This document shows positions 54,487 to 63,501 of a stretch of DNA of 64,000 nt, in pieces. A program made the translations under genes and the position numbers. The stretch is from Stackebrandtia endophytica (GTDB taxonomy: Bacteria > Actinomycetota > Actinomycetes > Mycobacteriales > Micromonosporaceae), in contig NZ_VFOW01000001.1 of assembly GCF_006716355.1 (NCBI RefSeq), forward strand, positions 2,542,001 through 2,606,000, in the 5' to 3' direction. The notes beneath the pieces were generated by a model. The model was not told the DNA's origin. It ran no database searches and saw nothing but the letters and a program-made list of their open reading frames with translations. The stretch's first letter is position 1. Every line of letters starts with the position of its first letter.

Positions 54487-56721
54487 GTGAAGCGTACAAC
54501 TCAACACAACACGCGACGGGCGTGGTTGGCCCGGGTACTCGCCATGGTCGCCGGAATGGCGTTCGTGGTGACGCCGATGGCCGCCGTGCCCGCTCACGCC
54601 GAACCGGCCGCCATCAGCGTCACGGTCAGCCCCAATCCGGCGCAGGTCCGCATCGGCGAATCGACGGCGGTGACGGTCACCCTGACCAACTCCGGGCGGA
54701 AGCGGTCCGAGCCGGTACAGGCGGCGGTCTCGCTGACCGGCATCGAACAACATGTCGACTACACGGTCAACCAGGGCAGTTGCGAGTCGGCTCAGGGCAA
54801 CTCGGTCAGCTGTGGTCACCTGGAGCCACGCGCTCAGATCAGCTTCACCGTGGACATCAACTCCCGCACCGACAGCGGCCTCGCCGAGGGACAGACCGCC
54901 AACGGCACCCTCGCGGTCGCCATCTCGGCGCCCAACAGCGGCAGCGGCTCCGCGACCGTGACGGTCGTCGGCGTGGACCAGTCCGCGCCCGGTGTGCAGG
55001 GACAGGTCACCGACCTCGATGAGAATCCCGTCGAGGGTGTGAAGGTCGCCATCAAAGACGTCAAGGGCGCGACCTTCGAGGCAACCACCGACGGCCAGGG
55101 CAACTACGCGGTGAATCAAAAGATCGCGGCCGGAACCGTCGAGATGACCTTCACCAAGGAGGGCTGGGACGAGAAGGTCGAGACCCCCGTGGCCCAAACC
55201 AGCCAGATGTTGCAGGTCAACGTACGCATGACCGAGGTCAAGGCCGAAGAGGAACCCAGCGAGGAACCCGAGCCCGAACCGTCCGCGCCGGCCGAGGAAG
55301 AGGACGACGACAGCCTCGGGCCGATGATGTGGACGCTCATCGTGCTGGGCGGCCTGCTGGTCATCGGCGGCATCGTCGCGATCGTTCTGCTGATGCGCAA
55401 GGGCAAGTCCGATGACGACGACGATGACGACTCGGTGCTGCCCGACGTTCCGTCCAACCACAAACCGAACGCGACGCAGACCGGCCGGTTGGGCGTATAC
55501 GACGCGGCGCCGCGTCGACCCGGCATGGACGCCCCCACCATGATCCACAATGGGCCATTGGTGAACGACAACGACCTCGCCCGTTACGGCAGCGAACCGG
55601 CCTCGACCGGCTTCGGGCCGTCATATGACGAGTCGTCGCGCGGATCGAACGACGCCACCCGGATGTACCCGACCTCGGGAGGACCATCCGGCGACAGCGC
55701 GTACGGCTCCGGCCCGGCCTCCGGCGGCAGCGCCGACGCCACCCGCATGTACCCGACCTCGGGAGGACCGACCTCCAGCGGCTACGGCTCCAGCCCCACT
55801 TCGGGTGCGGGATACGGGTCCAACCCGTCCTCGGGAGCCGGATACGGCGCGGGCCCGACCTCGGGCGCGGGCTACGGATCGAACCCGTCCTCGGGTGCCG
55901 GATACGGCGCGGGCCCCGCCTCCGGCGCGGGGTACGGATCCAACCCGTCCCAGGGTGGTTACGCTTCCGGCCCCACCTCCGGGGCGGGCTACGGATCGAA
56001 CCCGTCCTCCGGAGCCGGATACGGCGCAGGCCCGACGTCAGGCGCGGGATACGGGTCCAACCCATCCTCCGGCGCCGGCTACGGGTCCAACCCCTCCTCC
56101 GGAGCCGGATACGGCGCAGGCCCGACCTCGGGCGCCGGCTACGGGTCCAATCCGTCTTCGAGCGCGAGCTACGGATCCAACCCCTCTTCAAGTGCCGGAT
56201 ACGACTCCGGCTCGTCCTCCGGTTCCGGGTACGGCGCCAACCCCTCGGGCTCGCAGCAGTCCGGCTGGGATCGCGGTGGCTACCAGCCTCCGAGCCAGGC
56301 CGCCCCCTCCGAACCGGCCTCGTCCGGCCAGGGCTGGAGCAGTCGGCAGGACAACGCCGGTTGGAGCCAGGGCTACCAGGAATCGGGCGGTTCAACACCG
56401 TCGGGCGGCAACGGCGACCGCGGTGGGCACTCCGGTGGCCAGAGCAACCCCAATTGGGGTTCTTCGTCACAGCAGGGCGGCTGGAGTTCTCAACAGTCCG
56501 GCGGCGGTCAGTCCCAGCAGTCCGGCTGGGGCAACCAGTACGGCGACGGCCAAGGACAGTCCGGCGCCTCCGACTGGTCGAGCCGCGGCGAACCCCAAGG
56601 CGGCCAACGCAACTGGGATGAGCAACGCGACGGCGACTGGAATCGCGGTGGCAACCCGGGACAACAGCGGCCTCGCTCACAGGGTGATGAGGGTTACGAT
56701 GACCGCCCACAGTCGTGGTGA
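54487..56721 (+). CDS. secreted beta-domain/TM protein with FUS-like low-complexity cytoplasmic tail
   Basis: 744 residues. Signal peptide 1-38 (AHA end), a DUF11-like beta domain 41-162, a carboxypeptidase-regulatory-like domain about 168-250 (GVQGQVTDLDENPVEGVKVAI), an acidic linker, TM helix about 280-303, then a 440-residue tail. The tail begins with a run of Asp, has two copies of ATRMYPTSGGP, and then more than ten copies of a decapeptide of the form AGYG(S/A)(N/G)P(S/T)SG. It finishes with a Gln/Ser/Gly/Trp-rich stretch. Tail codons vary between copies. By topology the tail is cytoplasmic. GTG start with GAGGAG upstream. It precedes purF by 145 bases. Function unknown. Confidence 0.85.
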   Translation: MKRTTQHNTRRAWLARVLAMVAGMAFVVTPMAAVPAHAEPAAISVTVSPNPAQVRIGESTAVTVTLTNSGRKRSEPVQAAVSLTGIEQHVDYTVNQGSCESAQGNSVSCGHLEPRAQISFTVDINSRTDSGLAEGQTANGTLAVAISAPNSGSGSATVTVVGVDQSAPGVQGQVTDLDENPVEGVKVAIKDVKGATFEATTDGQGNYAVNQKIAAGTVEMTFTKEGWDEKVETPVAQTSQMLQVNVRMTEVKAEEEPSEEPEPEPSAPAEEEDDDSLGPMMWTLIVLGGLLVIGGIVAIVLLMRKGKSDDDDDDDSVLPDVPSNHKPNATQTGRLGVYDAAPRRPGMDAPTMIHNGPLVNDNDLARYGSEPASTGFGPSYDESSRGSNDATRMYPTSGGPSGDSAYGSGPASGGSADATRMYPTSGGPTSSGYGSSPTSGAGYGSNPSSGAGYGAGPTSGAGYGSNPSSGAGYGAGPASGAGYGSNPSQGGYASGPTSGAGYGSNPSSGAGYGAGPTSGAGYGSNPSSGAGYGSNPSSGAGYGAGPTSGAGYGSNPSSSASYGSNPSSSAGYDSGSSSGSGYGANPSGSQQSGWDRGGYQPPSQAAPSEPASSGQGWSSRQDNAGWSQGYQESGGSTPSGGNGDRGGHSGGQSNPNWGSSSQQGGWSSQQSGGGQSQQSGWGNQYGDGQGQSGASDWSSRGEPQGGQRNWDEQRDGDWNRGGNPGQQRPRSQGDEGYDDRPQSW
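55800..56235 (+). repeat. in-frame decapeptide-coding tandem repeat
   Basis: About 30-base units encode the GYGSNPSSGA-type repeats within the preceding gene. Units are in frame and differ mainly at silent positions, so the protein pattern is selected or recently amplified. Confidence 0.8.
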
Positions 56722-56866
56722 GCAGGCGGAGGGCTTCGCACCGGGCGCCTGTTAGTGGCTAGAATCGAGGCGAGGTAGCGCGGCTCGACCAGTGCCGCCT
56801 TTATCGTTTCCGCCGCCGTGGTCGGCCGCGACCACCACGGCAGATAACCGCTGACGAGGAGCATCA

Positions 56867-58360
56867 GTGCCCCGAGGTGACGGGCGGCTCAACCACCAAC
56901 TCGATTCCAACGACTCCGGACCGCAGGACGCCTGCGGCGTGTTCGGAGTGTGGGCGCCAGGTGATGAAGTCGCCAAACTGACCTATTTTGGGCTCTATGC
57001 CCTCCAACATCGGGGTCAGGAAGCCGCCGGTATCGCGGTTTCCGACGGCGCCTCGGTGACCGTCTACAAAGATCTCGGCTTGGTCGCCCAGGTCTTCGAC
57101 GAACCGACGTTGGCGCCGCTGACCGGGCACGTGGCCGTCGGCCACGCCCGGTACTCCACCACCGGCGCCCCGACCTGGGAGAACGCTCAGCCGACGCTGC
57201 GGTCGACATCGACCGGCACCACCATCGCGTTGGGCCACAACGGCAACCTCACCAACACCGCGGAGCTGGCGCAGGAGTGCCAGCGACTGGGAATCGACGC
57301 CGAGGGCGCCACCACCGACACCGGCCTGGTGACCGGCCTGCTGGCCGCCTACCCCGACGAGTCGGTGGAGTCGGCGGCGTTGAAGGTCTTCCCGAAGCTG
57401 CGCGGTGCCTACAGCTTCGTCTTCATGGACGAGAACACCCTGTACGCGGCACGCGACCCGCAAGGTGTGCGGCCGCTGGTTCTGGGGCGCCTCGACCGTG
57501 GCTGGGTCGTCGCCAGTGAGACGGCAGCCCTCGACACCGTCGGCGCCTCGGCGGTACGGGAGATCGAGCCGGGTGAGCTGCTGGCCATCGACGAGCACGG
57601 TCTTCGCAGTTCCCGATTCGCCAATCCGGAACCCAAGGGCTGCCTGTTCGAGTACGTCTACCTGGCGCGGCCGGACTCGGTGATCTCCGGACGCAGCGTC
57701 TACTCCTCCCGCGTCGAGATCGGTCGACGGCTGGCCAAGGAGTACCCGGCCGAAGCCGACATCGTGATCCCCGTTCCGGAGTCGGGTATTCCGGCGGCCA
57801 TCGGCTACGCCGAACAGTCGGGAGTGCCGTACGGTCTGGGGTTCACCAAGAACACCTACGTCGGACGCACCTTCATCCAGCCGTCCCAGACGCTGCGGCA
57901 ACTGGGAATCCAGTTGAAGTTGAACCCGCTGCGGGAACAGGTCAAGGGCAAACGGGTCGTCGTCGTCGACGATTCGATCGTTCGCGGAAACACGCAGCGC
58001 GCGCAGATTCGCATGCTGCGGGAGGCCGGGGCCCTCGAGGTGCACGTTCGCATCTCGTCGCCGCCGGTGAAGTGGCCGTGTTTCTACGGCATCGATTTCG
58101 CCACCAAGGCGGAGTTGATCGCCGACAACCTGGACATCGAGGGGATCCGACGGTCGATCGGGGCCGATTCGCTGGGATTCGTGTCACTGGACAGCCTGAT
58201 CTCGGCGACCGAGCAGCCGAAGACCCGGGTGTGCCGTGCCTGCTTCGACGGTGAGTACCCGATTCAGCTGCCCGACGGTGACGTGATCGGCAAACACCTC
58301 CTCGAAGGGCTCGATCGGCGAGCCGACAGCGAGAAAGCGAAGAAGGAAGCCAACACATGA
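56867..58360 (+). CDS. purF: amidophosphoribosyltransferase
   Basis: 497 residues. After a 22-residue leader the catalytic Cys23 follows in QDACGVFGVW, so a propeptide is probably removed. Glutaminase domain about 23-260, with RYSTTGAPTWENAQP. PRT domain with the PRPP loop VVVVDDSIVRGNT and the FVG-type binding YVGRTFIQPSQ. Late Cys residues (CRACFDG) fit the iron-sulfur type. GAGGAG precedes GTG 56867. First committed step of purine synthesis; purM overlaps by 4 bases. Confidence 0.95.
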   Translation: MPRGDGRLNHQLDSNDSGPQDACGVFGVWAPGDEVAKLTYFGLYALQHRGQEAAGIAVSDGASVTVYKDLGLVAQVFDEPTLAPLTGHVAVGHARYSTTGAPTWENAQPTLRSTSTGTTIALGHNGNLTNTAELAQECQRLGIDAEGATTDTGLVTGLLAAYPDESVESAALKVFPKLRGAYSFVFMDENTLYAARDPQGVRPLVLGRLDRGWVVASETAALDTVGASAVREIEPGELLAIDEHGLRSSRFANPEPKGCLFEYVYLARPDSVISGRSVYSSRVEIGRRLAKEYPAEADIVIPVPESGIPAAIGYAEQSGVPYGLGFTKNTYVGRTFIQPSQTLRQLGIQLKLNPLREQVKGKRVVVVDDSIVRGNTQRAQIRMLREAGALEVHVRISSPPVKWPCFYGIDFATKAELIADNLDIEGIRRSIGADSLGFVSLDSLISATEQPKTRVCRACFDGEYPIQLPDGDVIGKHLLEGLDRRADSEKAKKEANT

Positions 58361-59436
58361 CCGAACGCAAAGTGACTCCGTGGCGCGGCGGCTCCTCCTA
58401 TAAGGACTCTGGAGTGGACATCGAGGCCGGCGATCGTGCCGTGGAGGCCCTGAAGTCCAAGATCCGCAAGACGACCCGACCCGAAGTGGTCGGAGGCATC
58501 GGCGGGTTCGCCGGCCTCTTCGCCCTCGACGTCAAGAAGTACGAGCAACCACTGCTGGCCTCCTCCACCGACGGCGTCGGAACCAAGCTGGTCATCGCGC
58601 AACAGCTCGACATCCACGACACCGTCGGCATCGACCTCGTCGCGATGGTCGTCGACGACCTCGTCGTATGCGGTGCCGAACCGCTGTTCCTGTTGGACTA
58701 CATCGCCTGTGGCCAAGTGGTTCCCGAGAAGATCGCCGACATCGGGGCCGGTATCACCGACGGCTGCCGCTACGCCGGTTGCGCCCTGGTCGGCGGCGAG
58801 ATCGCCGAGCACCCCGGAGTCATGCGACCCGACGACTACGACGTGTCCGCCACCGGAGTCGGCGTGGTCGAAGCCGATCAGCTGCTCGGCCCGGAGAAGG
58901 TCGCCGCCGGAGACGTCATCATCGGCCTGGCGTCCTCGGGCCTGCACTCCAACGGGTACTCGCTGGTGCGCCACGTCCTGCTCGGCGCGCAGCACCTCTC
59001 ACTGACGACCGTCGTCCCCGAGTTCGGGCGGCAACGCACCCTCGGCGAGGAGCTGCTGACCCCCACCAAGATCTACGCCAAGGACTGCCTGGCGTTGATC
59101 AGCGAATGTGAGGTGCACGCCTTCGCGCACATCACCGGTGGCGGGGTGCCCGGCAACATCGTCCGCATGCTGCCCAACCACCTCGACGCCGTCATCGACC
59201 GTTCCAGCTGGCGACCGCAGCCGGTGTTCGGGCTGATCGCCGAGACCGGTCAGATCGCCCCCGAGGAGATGGAACGCACCTTCAACATGGGTATGGGCAT
59301 GGCCGTCGCGGTTCCCGCCGACCAGGTCGACCGGACGCTGGCGTTGCTGATGGCCCGCAACGTTCCCGCCTGGGTCGCCGGCGAGGTCGTCGAAGGCCGC
59401 GGTGAGGTGCAGATGACCGGGAAACCGTTGAGCTGA
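58357..59436 (+). CDS. purM: phosphoribosylformylglycinamidine cyclo-ligase
   Basis: 359 residues. SYKDSGVDIEAGDRAVEALK, LLASSTDGVGTKLVIAQ, DLVVCGAEPLFLLDY, ALVGGEIAEHPG and GLASSGLHSNGYSLVR are all PurM landmarks. It makes AIR from FGAM with ATP. Its ATG overlaps the purF stop (ATGA), so the two are translated together. It ends in a strong terminator. Confidence 0.96.
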   Translation: MTERKVTPWRGGSSYKDSGVDIEAGDRAVEALKSKIRKTTRPEVVGGIGGFAGLFALDVKKYEQPLLASSTDGVGTKLVIAQQLDIHDTVGIDLVAMVVDDLVVCGAEPLFLLDYIACGQVVPEKIADIGAGITDGCRYAGCALVGGEIAEHPGVMRPDDYDVSATGVGVVEADQLLGPEKVAAGDVIIGLASSGLHSNGYSLVRHVLLGAQHLSLTTVVPEFGRQRTLGEELLTPTKIYAKDCLALISECEVHAFAHITGGGVPGNIVRMLPNHLDAVIDRSSWRPQPVFGLIAETGQIAPEEMERTFNMGMGMAVAVPADQVDRTLALLMARNVPAWVAGEVVEGRGEVQMTGKPLS

Positions 59437-59449
59437 ACGAATACTCGAT

Positions 59450-59475
59450 CGCGGTGGCCCGGATGGGCCACCGCG
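59450..59475 (+). terminator. terminator of purF-purM
   Basis: CGCGGTGGCCC (59450-59460) and GGGCCACCGCG (59465-59475) with loop GGAT, 14 bases after the purM stop and close to the convergent gene's stop at 59489. Confidence 0.78.
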
Positions 59476-59488
59476 TCAGGTGAGCAGG

Positions 59489-60316
59489 TCATTGGGTGAG
59501 GCTGTCCGCCGGCACCCAACCGCAGCTGTTCGGGTTGGGTGAGCCGACCATCTGGACCAGCGCCCAACCATCGCCGTCCGGATCGCCCTCCTGACTGCCC
59601 ATCCAATCCACTGTCGACATGTCGATGCCCACCGGGGAGGCGCCGTCGTGCGGCGCCACCAGGGGGACCGTTCCGGGCGTCACCGCGACCCCGGGTGCCC
59701 CTCCAGGATCGTGGTCACAGGCCGCCACGGCGCTCAACGGGTTCAACCGCACCACGTCGTCACCGTCGAGCCCGAACATCACGGTCTCGGTGATCGATCG
59801 ACCCGACCGCTCCAAATAGGTCATTCGCTTCATCTGGAACCCGCCGTCGAACACCGACAGGTCGGTGAGACTGCCGTGGTACCGCGCCTCCACCTGTACG
59901 GGCAGGTGCACGGCGCGCTTTCCGTCCCAGCGCCACAGGTAGACCGCGAAAGTGTTGGATCCGGCGGCCGGTTGCCAAACCATCAGCGTCGCCGCCTCCA
60001 GGATCCCGTCACCATCCACATCGGCGTACTCGGGTCCACCTTGGAGGTGATAGCCGACGTTGTAGTCCTCCATGCCGGGCTTCAACGCCTTACCGTCGAT
60101 CAGTCGATACTCGGTGCCGTCGGGGCCGGTGACCGGGGTGTTGGCGAAGTCGACACTCGTGATGTCGAGATCGGCTTCGACGAGCCTGGCCGAACTCGAA
60201 CCGAATCCCACCGCCACCAGCACACCCACGACGACGACCACCCCCAACAGGCCCGCGCCGATGATGATCGGAAGCTTGCGGCTCCTGGCCGAAACGGACG
60301 GTTGCGGAGTAGACAT
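59489..60316 (-). CDS. membrane-anchored protein, paralogue of the next upstream gene
   Basis: 275 residues. A short basic N-terminus, one TM helix (LPIIIGAGLLGVVVVVGVLVAVGFG) and an outer domain with YADVDGDGILEAATLMVW, an FG-GAP/VCBS-like acidic loop. Then AVYLWRWDGKR, a Cys in AACDHDPG and a final NSCGWVPADS. Overall plan, VYLW phrase and CxWxP ending are shared with the neighbour at 60360-61190, so they arose by duplication. Function unknown. Confidence 0.7.
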   Translation of the reverse strand: MSTPQPSVSARSRKLPIIIGAGLLGVVVVVGVLVAVGFGSSSARLVEADLDITSVDFANTPVTGPDGTEYRLIDGKALKPGMEDYNVGYHLQGGPEYADVDGDGILEAATLMVWQPAAGSNTFAVYLWRWDGKRAVHLPVQVEARYHGSLTDLSVFDGGFQMKRMTYLERSGRSITETVMFGLDGDDVVRLNPLSAVAACDHDPGGAPGVAVTPGTVPLVAPHDGASPVGIDMSTVDWMGSQEGDPDGDGWALVQMVGSPNPNSCGWVPADSLTQ

Positions 60317-60359
60317 GAGGCCAATGTAAAGCCCTCACGCCAAGCCCGTCACGGCCCGG

Positions 60360-61190
60360 TCAGGAGTACGGCGTCCAAGCGCAGTTGACCACTCCATCGG
60401 TGCCGGTTACCCGGGCCAGCCGCCACAGAGGATCGGCCGTCCCGCGTTCCAGCACTTCGATACGACTGATCGTGGCGGGGTCGAGTTGCGGGGACTCGGT
60501 GGAGAAGGCCACGTACAGCGCGGCGGTGGCGGGTTCGGCGATCACCCCGTACTGCTCCACAGTGCATTGATACGGCGAACCGAATCCCGGCTCGATCTGC
60601 ACCGGATAACCATCCTGGACGGCGACGGTGAACGCGGCCGGCTGCGGATCCATCGTGCCGTCACACCACCATCCGGAGGTCACCTGGACCTCGATGGCAT
60701 CACCGACCACGGTGAACTCATCAATGTGGTCACCGCAGTCCTCACCCGCGGCCGCCGGGTAGGGCACCTGCACGACCTCGCCGTCCTCCCACAGCCACAG
60801 GTACAGCGACGGAGTACCGCCACCAGCCATCGGCGCCACCAACATCGCGGCGTCCAGATCGTTGTCACCCTCAAAGTCACCGTACTGCGGCTCACCCACG
60901 ATGTACTGCGGCAACGGCCCGTGTGCCGGGAAGCTCACCTCGCCGGAGACCACTTCCTCCTCAGTGGCCAACGGAACCGGATCGGAGTATCCACTGTCGA
61001 ACATGGAACCGGCGAACTCGAAGTCGAGGATCCCCTCGTCCATCGCCGGCTGAACGAACGGTGCGGCGGCATCCTCGGACGTCGCGGCCACCGACACCGC
61101 TACCGCACCACCGACCAGCACGGCGGCCAAACCGGCACCGAGCAGCACTCGACCGCGAGACGTCTTGGCGGGAACGGGATCGGTCGACAT
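60360..61190 (-). CDS. membrane-anchored protein, paralogue of the neighbouring gene
   Basis: 276 residues. N-terminal MSTDPVPAKTSRGR, a TM helix (VLLGAGLAAVLVGGAVAVSV) and an outer domain with YGDFEGDNDLDAAMLVAP, LYLWLWEDGEV, several Cys (GEDCGDH, GWWCDGT, YQCTVEQ) and VNCAWTPYS at the end. Start 61190 is chosen by analogy with the paralogue; the frame upstream is antisense to deoD. Function unknown. Confidence 0.72.
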   Translation of the reverse strand: MSTDPVPAKTSRGRVLLGAGLAAVLVGGAVAVSVAATSEDAAAPFVQPAMDEGILDFEFAGSMFDSGYSDPVPLATEEEVVSGEVSFPAHGPLPQYIVGEPQYGDFEGDNDLDAAMLVAPMAGGGTPSLYLWLWEDGEVVQVPYPAAAGEDCGDHIDEFTVVGDAIEVQVTSGWWCDGTMDPQPAAFTVAVQDGYPVQIEPGFGSPYQCTVEQYGVIAEPATAALYVAFSTESPQLDPATISRIEVLERGTADPLWRLARVTGTDGVVNCAWTPYS

Positions 61191-61224
61191 GCCAACCACC
61201 CTATCGAGGCGCGCAACGCGCCGA

Positions 61225-61243
61225 ACCCGGCTGTGAGCCGGGT
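61225..61243 (-). terminator. stem-loop after deoD
   Basis: ACCCGGCT (61225-61232) and AGCCGGGT (61236-61243) with a 3-base loop, 33 bases beyond the deoD stop and before the next minus-strand start. Confidence 0.55.
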
Positions 61244-61275
61244 CCGCAGTGGGCTTACGGACCCGGCGAAACGGC

Positions 61276-61983
61276 TTACTTGGTGACCGCGGCCAACGCG
61301 ATCTCCACCATGTCGGCGAACGAACGCTCGCGGTCCTCACTGGACAGGTGGGTCTCGTGGACGAGGTGGTCGCTGATCGTGACCAGCGCCAACGCGCGGG
61401 CGTCGAACTTCGCGGCCAGGGTGTACAGGGCGGCCGCCTCCATCTCCACCGCCAACACGCCGTATTCGGCCAGCTTGCGGTAGAGGTCGGGGCGCTCGCT
61501 GTAGAAGACGTCACCGGACAGGATCTGTCCGACGTGGATGTTCTTGCCCTGTTGCTCGGCGATGTCCACCGAGTCACGCAGCAGGCCGAAGTCGGCGACC
61601 GGCGCGTAGTCGATCATTCCCTCGAACCGCATACGGTTCATCGAGGATTCGCTGGCCGCACCGATGCCGGCGACGACGTCACGCAGCTGCAGCTTCTCCG
61701 CGAGTGCGCCCGCGCTTCCCACCCGCACCAGGGTCTTCACACCGTATTCGGCGAGCAACTCGTGCGCGTAGATCGACGCGGAGGGCATGCCCATGCCCGA
61801 ACCCTGGATCGAGATCCGGTGTCCGCGGTATTCACCGGTGTACCCGTACATGTTCCGCACCGACGAGTAGCAGACCGGGTCGGTCAGGTAGGTCTCGGCG
61901 ATCCATTTCGCCCGCAGGGGGTCACCAGGCATCAGGACGGTCTCGGCGATGTCGCCCGGTTGGGCGGAGATGTGTGCAGTCAC
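61276..61983 (-). CDS. deoD: purine nucleoside phosphorylase, DeoD type
   Basis: 235 residues. TAHISAQPGDIAETVLMPGDPLRAKWIAETYL, the phosphate site RISIQGSGMGMPSASIYAHELL, and VEMEAAALYTLAAKF identify the hexameric DeoD family; the late catalytic Asp is in LVTISDHLV. It cleaves purine nucleosides with phosphate in salvage, complementing purD/F/M nearby. GTG at 61983 gives the length of known members; ATG at 61995 is an alternative. The second hairpin-repeat array begins about 110 bases upstream. Confidence 0.93.
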   Translation of the reverse strand: MTAHISAQPGDIAETVLMPGDPLRAKWIAETYLTDPVCYSSVRNMYGYTGEYRGHRISIQGSGMGMPSASIYAHELLAEYGVKTLVRVGSAGALAEKLQLRDVVAGIGAASESSMNRMRFEGMIDYAPVADFGLLRDSVDIAEQQGKNIHVGQILSGDVFYSERPDLYRKLAEYGVLAVEMEAAALYTLAAKFDARALALVTISDHLVHETHLSSEDRERSFADMVEIALAAVTK

Positions 61984-62094
61984 GTCGCCGATCATCGCAC
62001 CCGCGCGCTCGGTGGGCCCCGCCTCCCCCGGCTGGGGCCACCATCCGCTCACCGATAGTCGGCGATCGGGCGACGGACAGGGTGTGGACTCGCA

Positions 62095-62612
62095 GGGCTT
62101 CCGTGCCCCCGCCGCCAGGTGCATGGCCAGCCCCGAACCGCCCGTCCAGGTGCTGCGTTCTGCCGGAGGCAGACCAGCGAGCATGGCGCCGGAGGCAGAC
62201 CAGAGAACTCGGCGCAAGACGCTCGCGGGCGCCGCCTACGGTTTTGGTAGGCAAGCCGAATCCCACCCGGCGAGCCCCCTACCCCCACCCCCGACGCGCC
62301 CGTCCAGGTGCGTGCATCGCAAGGCGCAGGCTTCCGCCGCCTACGGGCTTTGTAGGCAAGCCGAACCGCAACACCGCGAGCCCCCCACCCCAACCATGTA
62401 CGCGCCCGTCCAGGTGCGCGTATGGCAAGACGTGGGCTTCCGCCGCCTACGGTTTTGGTAGGCAAGCCGAACCGCAACACCGCGAGTCCCCTCCCCCAAC
62501 CACGTACGCGCCCGTCCAGGTGCGCGTATGGCAAGACGCTCGCGGGCGCCGCCTACGGTTTTGGTAGGCAAGCCCGCGAGCGGCGCCGCCAGACACGTGC
62601 CTGGGCGAGCGC
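62095..62612. repeat. tandem array of 106-bp structured repeat units (array 2)
   Basis: CGCCCGTCCAGG starts at 62139, 62297, 62403 and 62509. The hairpin GCCTAC-GGTTTTG-GTAGGC (one unit with GGGCTTT loop) starts at 62234, 62339, 62445 and 62551, that is 105, 106 and 106 apart. Outer arms again covary: CGCTCGCGGGC/GCCCGCGAGCG at 62551, GGCTT/AAGCC at 62339 and 62445. In the units at 62403 and 62509, TACGCGC and GCGCGTA pair around CCGTCCAGGT. The array ends with GCCGCCAGACACGTGCC, shared with array 1. It fills the gap between deoD and the copper-locus gene. Confidence 0.9.
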
Positions 62613-62613
62613 G

Positions 62614-63501
62614 TCAGATTTGAAGGGTGAAGGGGGCGGTGTACACCTTCCCGTCGACTTTGAAGTCGAGGAAGAGCCGGAAGTCGCCGGGGGAGGGGAT
62701 GGTGGTCCAGAAGCGGAGCGCGTCGCCGAGTTTCTCGTTGTCGGGGTGGACGTGTAGGAAGCCGAGATCGCCGTCGCGTAGGACGACGAGATGTCCGAAG
62801 GCGCCCAGGTAGGGCTCCAGTTCGACGGGTTCGCCATCGGTGGTGACGGTCAGCATCAGGGGTGAGCTGACTTCGATGTTGGGATCGAACTCCATGGTGA
62901 CTTCGAAGTCGGCCACGGTCACCGGGTTGGTGGGTTCGGGTAGTTCGCTGGTTTGGAAGTCACCGGGGACGGTTACGTTGAGGCCCAATGTGATCGGGAT
63001 GAGTGTCTCGCCTTCGGCGACCACGAAGTCCGTGATGATCCGCCACGGCCCCGGGTGGCTCCAGTCGAGATCGACGGTCCAGGTGCCGTCGTCGGCCATG
63101 GCCGGGTGGACGTGTTGGTAGCCGGTCAGGTCGAGGCGCACCGCGAACAGGTGCATGGGCGCTTCGTGTTGCTCCACGAAGTCGGTGACCGCGGCACCGT
63201 AGGTGTCGACGATCTGGAACTCGAAGCCGGTGGTTCCGGGCTCGAACTCGTTGGACCGCGGTGTGAGGGTGTATCCGCCCAGGGACACCGATTGACCGGT
63301 GACCAGTGGGATCGGTGTCGAGGTGCCGTCCGAGCCGCCGTGGATGTGTCCGTCGGCGGCGGCCGCGGGTTCGTCCTCGGTGGGTGGAGGCCGTGTGACG
63401 TCGCCGGTCAGTCGTCCGACTACGACACCGGCCAGTAGGGCCAGCACCACGGCACCGATTCCCAGCGGCAGTAGTTTTTGAACCGCCGGGTGGGGCCGCA
63501 T
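62614..63501 (-). CDS. membrane-anchored protein of the copper locus
   Basis: 295 residues. One N-terminal TM helix (LGIGAVVLALLAGVVVGRL) is followed by a His-bearing linker (DGHIHGG) and two beta-rich domains. His-rich phrases EAPMHLFAV, GYQHVHPAM and LGFLHVHPDNEKL may bind metal. Similar proteins occur beside CopZ and CsoR genes in actinobacteria. A role in extracytoplasmic copper handling is inferred. Its start lies within the end of the CopZ-like gene. Confidence 0.75.
   Translation of the reverse strand: MRPHPAVQKLLPLGIGAVVLALLAGVVVGRLTGDVTRPPPTEDEPAAAADGHIHGGSDGTSTPIPLVTGQSVSLGGYTLTPRSNEFEPGTTGFEFQIVDTYGAAVTDFVEQHEAPMHLFAVRLDLTGYQHVHPAMADDGTWTVDLDWSHPGPWRIITDFVVAEGETLIPITLGLNVTVPGDFQTSELPEPTNPVTVADFEVTMEFDPNIEVSSPLMLTVTTDGEPVELEPYLGAFGHLVVLRDGDLGFLHVHPDNEKLGDALRFWTTIPSPGDFRLFLDFKVDGKVYTAPFTLQI

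Noticed and set aside
61949-62571. Open frames through array 2
   Set aside because: Same reasoning: they are repeat shadows with a 106-bp period, no start signals and no domain.
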